Shown in pieces: positions 56,001 through 64,000 of a stretch of 64,000 nt of DNA (position 1 is its first letter; each line of letters begins with the position of its first letter). The position numbers were made by a program, and so were the translations under genes. The notes beneath the pieces were generated by a model that saw only the letters and a list, made by a program, of their open reading frames with translations, was not told the DNA's origin and made no database searches. The DNA is from Talpa occidentalis (Eukaryota > Chordata > Mammalia > Eulipotyphla > Talpidae). The DNA lies in contig NW_023600993.1 of the NCBI RefSeq assembly GCF_014898055.3, positions 18,938,850-19,002,849 on the forward strand. The letters are read 5' to 3'.

Positions 56001-56655
56001 TGGAATGCCTTCCAAGTTAAATAAGATGTATGGGAAATTTGTGAAGGTAAATAGTTCCAGGATGAATGCTAGCTTGATATAATTATTCTCAAGTTTATCT
56101 GGAAAAATTAAAATATGATAATCATTAAGGGGAAAGAGCAGTTTGTTAAAGAGACAGAGAATGCAGGACTTTTCTCTTTAGTAAGGTGAATATAAGCAAT
56201 CACAATCAAAACAGTAGTTTATTACGGGTATGGGAATAACTGGTTGAGTGTGACAGCCTTGAGTCTAAATGTAGTTTCAAATACATTTGGAAAGTCAGGA
56301 TGTAAAGTGGCCATCCAAGTGAATGGTGGAAAGATAGTGTTTTGTAAATGTTTTGGGGTTTGGGAGGAGGTGCGGCTGGAAATAAGCAAGCTTCCTACTT
56401 TGGTTCTTTCTACCAAAATCAACTTCAAATAAACTTTAGAGGGATAAATGATAAACTTTGGGGTAGAGGGGCTAAGGAGGTAAGTTGATATCACAAAATG
56501 CTAAAAGAAGTATATTTTATTATAAATAACAGAAGCCCTTTCTAGAAGTGACATGAAAATACAAGACCTTTAAAATAAAATATTGATAACTTTGATCACA
56601 AAACAAAATAATGTTCTCATCAAAAGTTAGGAGATAAATGTTCCATGAATATAAA
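53085..56655. other. Long stretch without recognised features
   Basis: About 3.5 kb of mostly single-copy-looking AT-rich DNA. Short frames on both strands (for example 54926-55163, 55449-55679 and 56222-56494) overlap each other and have no domains. No repeat family could be named. Confidence 0.4.
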
Positions 56656-56835
56656 TGAAGTCAAGTTAGTACTAACTTGTTATCTACTTGTTAGTAGTTA
56701 GTTAGTAGTATCTACTTGTTAGTAGTTAGTATCTACTATTTAATAGTATCTACTATTTAGTAGATACTAATAGTATCTACTATTTAATAGTATCTATTAT
56801 TTAATAGTTAGTATCTACTATTTTAAAAAAAAGAC
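56656..56835. repeat. AT-rich minisatellite built from TAGTATCTACTA units
   Basis: Irregular tandem copies of TAGTATCTACTATTTAA and GTTAGTATCTACT-type units. It includes a perfect 12-bp inverted repeat, TAGTATCTACTA (56744-56755) and TAGTAGATACTA (56758-56769), with a 2-bp spacer. Such AT-rich palindromic repeats can extrude cruciforms and are replication-unstable. Confidence 0.93.
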
Positions 56836-57311
56836 TAATAACAAGCTAGTATAGAATAAAGTATAAACATACAATAAATATTTCAAAGTTCTAATTTTTT
56901 TACTGAACAAGGGATAGCCATATAAATATACATGTGATATAAATATACACATACACAAAGACATGCATATATAAAAATACTTTTATATTTTTATTTACTA
57001 TATTTTGGAATCTTTTTTTAATTTACTTTTTTATTTTTATATTCTCCATACAATTCCAACCCCCTGATTTTGACCCCAATCTCTCCTTTCCCCGCCTCCC
57101 CCCCCAAGTATGTCTCTGGTTCATAGTTGTTTGTTGATTTTGATTTTTTCTTTCTTATAGTTATTCTTTTTCCTGGTCCCTTATTTAGGTTTTCTAGATT
57201 CCTGTTATGAGTGAGACCATCCGGTATTTTACTTTTTCTTTCTGGCTTAGTTCACTGAGCATGATCCCTTCCAGCTCCATCCATGTTGCTGCAAAATTGC
57301 ATGTGTTTATC

Positions 57312-57602
57312 TTATTTGAATGCTGAGTAATATTCCATGGTGTATATGTACCACATCTTCTTGATCCAGTCATCTGTTTTTGGGCACTTGAGTTGTTTCC
57401 AAAGCTTAGATATTGTAAATAGTGCTGCTATAAACATAGGGGTGCAGGTGCTCTTTGGAATTGATATTTCTGTGTCCTTTGGGTAAATACCTAGGAGTGG
57501 AATTGCTGGATCATATGGAAGCTCTATCTTTAGTAGGTCGAGGAATCTCCACACAGCTTTCCATAGTGGTTGGACCAGTTTGCACTCCCACCAGCAGTGC
57601 AA
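57312..57602 (-). pseudogene. L1 ORF2p C-terminal segment
   Basis: Open segment with the native ORF2 C-terminus: a zinc-knuckle-like region at the start ([20 protein letters not shown]) and the conserved [18 protein letters not shown] and MWYIYTMEYYSAFK blocks. In intact L1 this region supports reverse transcription. Here it is separated by frameshifts from the rest of ORF2. Confidence 0.95.
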
Positions 57603-57944
57603 GAGAGTTCCTTTTTCTCCACATCCTCACCAACATTTGTTGTTGCTAGTTTTTTTAATAGGTGCCATTCTCACTGGTGTGAGATGGTATCTCATTGTAG
57701 TTTTGATTTGCATTTCCCTGATTGCAAGTGATGTTGAACATTTTTTCATATGCCTGTTGGTCATTTGCATTTCCTCTTTGGAGAAGTTTCTTTTTTAGCT
57801 CTTCTGCCCATTTTTTGACTGGATTATTTTCTTTGTTTTTGTTGAGTCTCATCAGCTCTTTGTAGATTTTTGTGATCAGTCCTTTATCATTAGTGTTGGG
57901 TGCAAAAATGTTCTCCCAGTTGGTGGGGTTTCTCTTTGTTTTGG

Positions 57945-58205
57945 TTATTGTCTCTTTTCCTTCACTATCATTGCTTTGGGTGATGCGTCTGTAAAGATGT
58001 CTTTGAGATGCATGTCATGTAGTGTTTCACCTATATTTCCTTCTATATATTTTGTGGTTTCAGGTCTTATGTCTAGTTCTTTAATCCATTTTGAGTTGGT
58101 TTTTGTGCATGGTGTGAGGTAGTAGTCAAGCTTCATTCTTTTGCATGTAGCGACCCAGTTTTCCCAGCACCATTTATTGAACAAACTTTTTTTGCTCCAG
58201 TGCAT
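57945..58205 (-). pseudogene. L1 ORF2p segment between RT and C-terminus
   Basis: Encodes 'HWSKKSLFNKWCWENWVATC' and 'MKLDYYLTPCTKTNSKWIKE', both standard in the L1 ORF2 post-RT region. Its upstream end meets the SINE insertion, so the ORF is physically interrupted there. Confidence 0.92.
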
Positions 58206-58220
58206 ATTCTTTGCTCTTTT

Positions 58221-58525
58221 TTTTTTTTTTTAATAGAGGCATGTTTTATTTATTTATTTGTTTGCTTGTCTTGCTTATACATGCACTGGGTATAGTCAGA
58301 AGCGCGGGAGGGTGAGAGAATTCACCAGAGCCAGAGCAGGGAGCAGAGCAGGCAGAAGGACCGAAGTACACTGCTGAGGGGAGCAGCGGGCAGCAGGAGA
58401 GGTCTGCGCGCCATGCAGGACCCTCCTCTGGTGGCCAGGGAGCAGCCGGGGATCGAACTGGCATCGCAGAGGCCGCGGGCAGCTTCGCAACCCAGCGCTC
58501 AACCACTGCACCACCGGGGAGGCCC
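58221..58525 (-). mobile_element. tRNA-derived SINE, copy H, nested in the L1
   Basis: Reversed full-length copy: tail region with 'tttatttatttgtttgcttgtc', 'atgcactgggtatagtcagaagcgcgggagggtgagagaattc', 'gggatcgaact', 'cagcgctcaaccactgcaccaccggggaggcc'. TSD TTCTTTGCTCTTTT at 58207-58220 and 58526-58539. It retains CpGs. Its insertion into the L1 means this SINE was active after the L1 landed. The 169-codon frame here is a chimera of L1 and SINE. Confidence 0.97.
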
Positions 58526-59204
58526 TTCTTTGCTCTTTTGTCAAAGATTAGTTGACCATAGATATGTGGGTTTATTTCTGGGTTTCTATTTGGTTCCATT
58601 GGTCCATGTGTCTGTTCTGGTTCCAATACCATTGAAGTTTTGATGATTATGGCTTTGTAGTATAGTTTGAAATCTGGGAGCATGATGCCTCCATTCCCTT
58701 CTTTTTTTTTTTTTTTCAGGGGGTTTTGGCTATTTGGGGTTTTTGGTGGCTCCATATGAATTTCATCAATATTTTTTCTATTTCTTTGAAGAATGACATT
58801 GAAATTTTAATTGGAATAGCATTGAATCTGTAGATTGCTTTTGGTAGGAGGGCCATTTTGGTAATGTTAATTCTTCCGATCCATGAGCAGGGGATGTCTT
58901 TCCATTTCTTTGTGTCTACTTCTATTTCTTTTAACAGTGTTTTATAGTTTTTTTTGTATAGGTCCTTTACTTATTTTGTTAGGTTTATTCCCAAGTATTT
59001 GATTTTTTTTTTTTGCTTCAATAATAAAAGGAATGGTTTTCTTGATTTCTTTTTTTCAGGTTTATTGTTTGTGTATAGGAAGGCCACTGATTTTGTGTGT
59101 TGATTTTGTATCCTGCCACTTTACTAAACTGATTGATTAGTTCAGTTTTTCTGTGGAGTTTTTTGGGTTCTCTATGTATATTATCATATCATTCCCAAAT
59201 AGTT

Positions 59205-59849
59205 TTAGTTTGACTTCTTCCTGCCTATTTGGATTCCTTGTATGTCTTTCTCTTGTCTTATTGCTCTGGCTAGGACTTCCAGTATTATGTTGAAAAGCAG
59301 TGGTGAGAGTGGACATCCTTGTTTTGTTCCAGATCTTAATGGGAATGCTTTCAGTTTTTCACCATTGCGAATAATATTGGCTGTGGGCTTGTCATAGATG
59401 GCCTTTATGATGTTGAGGTATGTTCCTTGTATCCCGAGAATTTCAAGGGCCTTTATCACAAATGGGTGTTGTACTTTGTTGAATGCTTTCTCAGCATGTA
59501 TGGATATTATCATATGGTTTTTATATTTCTTTTTGTTGATGTGTTGGATTACATTGATTGATTTTCGGATGTTGAACCATCCTTGTGTCCCTGGAATAAA
59601 TCCTACTTGGTCGTGGTGCATTATCTTATGGATGCTTTGTTGGATTCTGTTGGCAAGGATTTTGTTGAGGATTTTTGCATCAGTGTTCATTAGGGAGATT
59701 GGCCTGTAATTTTCTTTTTTTGTGCTGTCTTTGTTGGGTTTTGGTATTAGTGTAATGTTGGCTTTGTAAAACATATTTGGTAGTATTCCTTCTTTTTCAA
59801 TTTTTTGAAAGAGTTTGTGTAGGATAGGCACTAATTCACTGCTGAACAT
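59205..59849 (-). pseudogene. L1 ORF2p reverse transcriptase fragment, catalytic residues lost
   Basis: A 214-codon open segment spanning RT motifs: [20 protein letters not shown] (region 0/1), GFIPG, motif A region read as SIHAEKAF where active L1s have Asp at the third position, and [13 protein letters not shown] (motif B). The frame breaks soon after; in the next frame the motif C codons at 59188-59199 read FGND instead of the canonical FADD. With both catalytic-Asp positions altered, the enzyme would be inactive even if reading frames were intact. Confidence 0.95.
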
Positions 59850-60537
59850 TTGGTAGAATTTGTTTGTGAAGACAACTGGGCCTGGGCTTTTGTTTTTGGG
59901 GAGTGCTTTGATTACTACTTCAATTTTGCTGCTTGTAATTGGTCTGTTTAGTTGTTCTATTTCTTCTTTGTCCAGCTTTGGATGATTATATCATTCTAGG
60001 AATTTGTCCATCTCTTCTAGATTGTTAAATTTGTTTGCATATAAGTGTTCATAGTAATCTCTTATTATTCTTTTGATTTTTACTGAGTCTGTTGTGATTT
60101 CTCCTCTTTCATTTATAATCCTATTTATATGTGTTTCCTCCCGTTTTTTCTTTGTGAGCCTTGCTAGAGGTTCGTCTATTTTGTTTATTTTTTCAAAGAA
60201 CCAACTTTTGGTTTCATTGATCTTTTGAATTTTTTTTTAATTTCTAATTCATTTATTTCTGCTTTGATTTTTATTATTTCCTTCTACTGGCTTTCGGGTT
60301 TTTTTGTTGTTCTTTTTCTAGTTCTTTGAGATGTAAGGTTAGGTTGTTTCTTTGAGTTCTTTCTTGTTTGTTGATGTGAGCCTGTATTGCTATTATTTTC
60401 CTCTTATTACTGCTTTTGCTGCATCCCATACATTCTGGAAAGTGGTGTCCTCCTTGTCATTCAACTTGAAGTATTTTTAATTTCTTCTTTGATCTCCTCA
60501 TTAGCCCATGGTCTTCAGGTAGTGTGGATTTCAATCT

Positions 60538-60864
60538 TCATGAAGTGGGAAGGTTCCTTGTTTTCTTTTCATGATTTATTTCTAGCTGGATGCCTTTATG
60601 ATCGGAGAAGATAGCAGGAATGATTTTGATTTTCATGTGTCTGTTGATGTTTGTCTTGTGGCCCAGTATGTGATCGATTCTGGAGAATGATCTGTGCGCG
60701 CTTGAGAAAAATGTGTACTCAGATTTTTTTGGGTGCAATGTCCTATAGATGTCTGTTAAGTCCATGAGTTCTATGTCTTTATTTAGGGGTCTAGTGTCTT
60801 TGTTTATTTTTTTTTGTCTCGTTGATCTGTCCATTGGTGAGAGTGGGGTGTTGAAGTCTCCCAC
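60538..60864 (-). pseudogene. L1 ORF2p endonuclease C-terminal half
   Basis: Begins MGDFNTPLSPMDRS, the core of the L1 apurinic/apyrimidinic-type endonuclease, and ends with RIDHILGHK and FSDHKGIQLEI. The Asp/Asn of GDFN and the His of SDH are present; the N-terminal half of the domain (with its catalytic Asn and Glu) is missing because the insertion is 5'-truncated at 60866. Confidence 0.95.
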
Positions 60865-60884
60865 TATATATTTTGGAATATTTT

Positions 60885-61090
60885 ATTTAAAAGAAAAGAA
60901 AGATAAAACCTTTGTTGATATTGTGGTTAACTTTGATCCAAAAATCTGTCTTTTTGGTCTTTCTGCAGATACTCTTTTAAGAATCAGGTAAAAGTCGTGC
61001 ACTCTGTCCTCAGAGTGCACATAATCACACACATACAAAATACTGCCCAAGTTAGGAATCCCCCTTCCTTATGGTTCTTCTACTGTGAGG
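60885..61090. other. Unassigned sequence
   Basis: Short unique stretch between the L1 and an LTR. It contains GTGCACTCTGTCCTCAGAGTGCAC, an imperfect 9-10-bp palindrome near 60997-61020. Confidence 0.4.
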
Positions 61091-61091
61091 T

Positions 61092-61575
61092 GGTATAACT
61101 ATCCACTGCTGCATAACAAACTGCTCCCAAACTTGGTGGCTTAAAATGGGAGTCATTCTCTTGCTCATGCTTCCTTGAGTCAGATTCAGGCAACACTCTG
61201 CAAGGACAGCTTATCTCAGTTCCAGGTAGGGCTGTTTGTCGATCACTGAAGTGAGAAGATCCAAGCTGGCTTCATGTATCTGGGGCCTTCATGTATCTGG
61301 GGCCTTCATTCACTCTGTGGGATGGGATTTCTGGGAGCCCTTCCATGCAGCCTCTTTTCAGCAGAGTGCTCTGGCCTTCTCTACATGGAGGCCTAGGGCA
61401 AAACTGGAAGTCACATGAGCGCCAAGGTCTGGATGTGGCAGTCACATAGCATCAGTTTCACCACATTCTGTTGGTTAAAGCAAGTCACTGGACCAGCCAG
61501 GTTTCAAAGTGAAATAGAATCACAGAGTGAGGAATGATATGGTCACATTGCAAAACTTTCCTAAGGTGGGAGGGG
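61092..61575 (-). repeat. MaLR-type LTR with a 17-bp internal tandem duplication
   Basis: Plus-strand text 'ccactgctgcataacaaactgctcccaaacttggtggcttaaaa', 'cttgctcatgc', 'gacagcttatctcagttcc', 'gagatctaagctgg'-like blocks, 'acatggaggcctagggc', 'gtcacatagcatcagtttcaccacattctgttggttaaagcaagtcac' and 'cagccaggtttcaaag' form the reversed order of an old ERVL-MaLR-like LTR. TTCATGTATCTGGGGCC occurs twice in tandem at 61271-61304. Confidence 0.8.
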
Positions 61576-61579
61576 TTTC

Positions 61580-62150
61580 TTTGGTCATTTTTTAAAATAA
61601 TCTACACAGTGTGACTATGAAAATGTGCCACTTTTAGCACATAAATTTGCCCTTTTTTATTCTAGCATTCTTACTCAGCAAAACACAGTAAATGTGGTGG
61701 TGTGATAGTCATCTATTTAATTCAAATACCCCAGGGTTTTGTTTTGTTTTGTTTTTGCAACTTACTCAAAATCCCCTCCAATAAAGAATTATGACTGTAT
61801 ATGTGAACTGGGAAAGCAGATGCTGTAACTTTGTCTGATATATTTTATTTCACCCATTTTGTTATAAAATATTTTGTTTATAACTTGGAAAGCTGTAGTT
61901 TGAAAAAATCTTCAGAAAATCCATGCTGTGATAGATAACAAAGAGGCTCACAGTTTTAAACTAGAACTTGCACTAAGAAAAATAACTGGAAAAACAAAAC
62001 AAAACAAAGCACACACTATGGCCCTAAAATGGATTAATGTGATAAGATTCTAAAAACCGAATTTATGGTCCCAAGGGCCAAGAGAACTTTCAGTTAAATC
62101 TCATCATGTTAACCACAAGTTTATCTCTTTTCTAAAACACTACAAAGGCA
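61580..62150. other. Unassigned AT-rich sequence
   Basis: A TTTTG short repeat at 61737-61757 and AAAAC repeats at 61990-62010. No gene or named repeat. Confidence 0.4.
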
Positions 62151-62611
62151 CTAGTACCTCACTCATAAATGGCAACAATCAATAATCACCAAGCATATGA
62201 AGAAAGCTCCCAACATAAAGCAGCAAAAATAAACAAGCAAAAGAGAAACCTAGAGGGAATGAAGATAACAGAGGAAATGGAAGAAAATCATGAAAGTTAC
62301 TAATTTGTAGTCTCAGATAAATTCAAAGATACTATACGTCAATAAAGAGCAGGAAACTAGAAAGCAGAAAGAAGAAAAAGCTCTTAGAAATAAAAACACA
62401 AATGCTAAAGTGAAACAAGATGTTAAATGCAAATTTTCCTGTGGTCTCAGTTTTATCTAAATTCCAAGATCAACAGATTCCAAATCACCTAGTTAGTCCA
62501 CACAAGGGTGTGTGAGATGGTTTTACATTCCTTATTAGCATTGACCTTAAAAATATATTCAAACTGGTGAGGAGATTAAGAGGGAAGTCAATAGTGAGAA
62601 TTTCTTTTTTT

Positions 62612-62880
62612 TTCCTTTTTTTTTAAAAAGATTTATTTATTTATACATTCGAGAGCTGGGGTATAGGCCAGAGATGCAGGGGGTGAGAAGACTCACCAGA
62701 GACAGAGTGGGGAACAGAACAGGCAGACTGACTGAAATACACAGCTGAGGGGAGTGGTGGGCAAGACAGGAGAGGTCTGCCTCACCATGCGGGTTGCTCT
62801 CTGGTGGGCTGGGGATCGAACTCGTGCTGTGGAGGCTGCGGATTGCTTCATAGTGTGGTGCTAAGTCTCCTTAGTGGATC
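62612..62880 (-). mobile_element. tRNA-derived SINE, copy I (variant type, diverged head)
   Basis: Reversed: 'aaaaagatttatttatttatacattcgagagctggggtataggccagagatgcagg', 'ctcaccagagacagagtggggaacagaacaggcag', 'ggggatcgaactcgtgc' and a decayed head. The 'gagctggggtataggcc' block matches copy D (gaactggggtacaggcc), not B/C. No clear TSD. Older than B, C, H and J. Confidence 0.9.
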
Positions 62881-63191
62881 TGTAGCTCCTGTTTTCAGCC
62901 CCTGGAGTCTTTCCTGAATCTCAGAAACAATCCAAAAAGTCATAATTAACAACCTTTTATAGAGAGGAAAATATTTAATATATAAGCTAAATTAGTATAT
63001 CAAAATCTCAAAAGATATCAAACAGAATTAATGTAGAATAAAAATGGGTGGGAGGGTGCAGTTTAGACCAACAGAGAATATTTAATATTTGACTGTTAAT
63101 CATTTAAGAAAGAAGAAACAAGAATGGAAAGGAATTTTTAGAGGAGGAGAGGTGAGTGCCAAGATCTGAAGGACAAGAAGTTCTAGACCAA

Positions 63192-63457
63192 GGACCTCCC
63201 TGGTGGCGCAGCGGTTGAGCTCTGGGCTGTGAAGCTGTCTGCAGCCTCTGTGACACTGGTTCGCTCCCTGGCTGGCCGGCGAGGGTCCCACATGGTGCAC
63301 AGACCTCTCCTCCATGCCCGCTGCTCCCCTCAGCTGTGTATTTCGTCAGTGTGCCTGTTCTGCTCCCCACTCTGGCTCTGGTGAATACTCTCACCCTCCT
63401 GCGCTTCTGACTATACCCAGTGCTTGTATAAATAAGTAAATATTTAAAAAAAAAAAA
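63192..63457 (+). mobile_element. tRNA-derived SINE, copy J (perfect TSD)
   Basis: Starts GGACCTCCCTGGTGGCGCAGCGG; B-box region GGTTCGCTCCC differs by one base from the usual GATCCC form; body 'ctcccctcagctgtgtatttcgtcagtgtgcctg', 'gcgcttctgactatacccagtgcttgtata' and a poly(A) tail. Perfect 14-bp TSD AAGTTCTAGACCAA at 63178-63191 and 63458-63471. It interrupts the old L1M-like sequence. Confidence 0.96.
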
Positions 63458-64000
63458 AAGTTCTAGACCAAAAGGACAGAGAAAATGCTCAGGGAGAGGG
63501 GTTTAAAAATCAATAAAAGATTCATAGCCAGGAGCACTACTGGGATATTTCAGAACAACAGGTATAAGAAGAACCAGAAAACATTTTTAAAAAGTAAGAA
63601 GAGTCATGCGTAAAGTGGAATCAGAAAACATCAAACATTTTAATAGCTACATTAGAAGAGAGAAAAACTTAAAAGCAAGATCTTTATAATTCTGATGTGA
63701 AAATGTTATCAGCCTAGAATTCTACACCTGCCTAAACTTTTAATCTAGTCTGAGCTTGGAATAAAAATACCTCAGATACACAAGGTCCCAGAATATTTTC
63801 CTGATTTGATGCTCTAAATTTGGTGTTAGTCATATGAAGATATTACCTCCAAAATACAAAGAACCCATGAAATAGAGTATCTAACATTGGAAATTAGAAA
63901 TGTAACACAATATCCAGATGATGGCAAAGTAAATTCCCGGGTGACAAGCTCTACTTGTGAATCCTGAGGGAAAGGAGCTCAAATTAAATCAAGAAAATGA

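Larger units (their letters stand above)
57012..60866 (-). mobile_element. 5'-truncated L1 (3.9 kb) carrying a SINE insertion
   Basis: Minus-strand L1 from within the endonuclease domain of ORF2 to its 3' UTR and tail. Flanked by perfect 13-bp TSDs TATATTTTGGAAT at 56999-57011 and 60867-60879, which fix both ends. Order on the minus strand: endonuclease (about 60866-60540), linker, reverse transcriptase (about 59850-59200), C-terminal domain, stop at 57312, 3' UTR to 57012. The ORF1 and 5' UTR are absent. A SINE interrupts at 58221-58525. Frameshifts divide ORF2. Confidence 0.97.
62160..64000 (+). repeat. Old L1M/HAL1-like segment, interrupted by two SINEs
   Basis: A-rich sequence with landmarks near its end: 'gatatttcagaacaacaggtataagaagaacc', 'gtaaagtggaatcagaaaac', 'ataattctgatgtgaaaatgttatcagcctagaattctacacctgcc', 'gagcttggaataaaaatacctcagatacacaagg'. 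These match an old mammalian L1M/HAL1 string (aaattctgagggaaaatgatttccaacctagaattctatacccagcc...). The first part, before about 63450, is assigned only by composition. It continues past the window edge. Confidence 0.6.

Noticed and set aside
58246..58755. 169-codon minus-strand frame
   Set aside because: It begins in L1 ORF2 and runs into the inserted SINE. The apparent fusion is not a new gene.
37156..63457. Regularly repeated sequences as a CRISPR-like or engineered array
   Set aside because: The repeats are dispersed SINEs in both orientations with TSDs and poly(A) tails, in a mammalian genome.

Overview
This is a stretch of a placental mammal genome. It is AT-rich and CpG-poor, and it is dense with fossil repeats shared by placental mammals: MIR, L2, an L3/CR1 piece, MER5A-type hAT elements, ERVL-MaLR/MLT1-type LTRs and L1. 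I found no intact protein-coding gene, no convincing exon chain and no functional RNA gene. It reads as intergenic or long-intron sequence.

The lineage-specific layer is one tRNA-derived SINE family present in ten full or near-full copies plus one tail fragment. Its head contains TGGCGCAGCGG and GGTTCGATCCC (RNA polymerase III A/B-box-like), and its tail is an AAATAAATCTTT(A)n tract. Several copies have perfect 11-15 bp target-site duplications (TSDs). It is not Alu, B1, CAN-SINE, the horse ERE family, pig PRE-1 or, as I know it, the camelid tRNA-Ala SINE. It resembles the head of cetartiodactyl CHR/Bov-tA, but the body differs. I therefore place the host only as a placental mammal, probably laurasiatherian. 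A comparably recent L1 family supplied the machinery: two 5'-truncated minus-strand copies lie at 41015-41582 and 57012-60866.

Layout: 0-9.5 kb holds MIR, L2-like, MaLR and L1M fragments, then the first SINE and a 56-bp tandem duplication. 9.5-30 kb is mostly single-copy sequence with scattered MIR, L2, MER5A and MLT1 LTRs, a (TTC)n tract inside an LTR, a CA repeat and several hairpin-forming sequences. 30-42 kb holds six SINEs, an old L1M fragment, two ORFs of unknown meaning and the small L1. 42-49.5 kb holds a hAT MITE, an L3/CR1 fragment split by a solo MLT1 LTR with a 5-bp TSD, and L2/MIR pieces. 49.5-56.6 kb is mostly unique AT-rich DNA. 56.6-61 kb is an AT-rich palindromic repeat followed by the 3.9 kb L1, itself split by a SINE. 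61-64 kb holds a MaLR-type LTR and an old L1M/HAL1-like segment with two SINE insertions.

The nesting gives a relative order: L3/CR1, L2 and MIR first, then MaLR LTRs and L1M, then the young L1, then the youngest SINEs. Several repeat-free stretches rich in homeodomain-type sites may be conserved regulatory elements, but that is only an inference from composition. I see no new multi-gene system here. The most notable items are the SINE family, the nested L1 with lost catalytic residues, the near-perfect palindromes and a few unexplained open reading frames.
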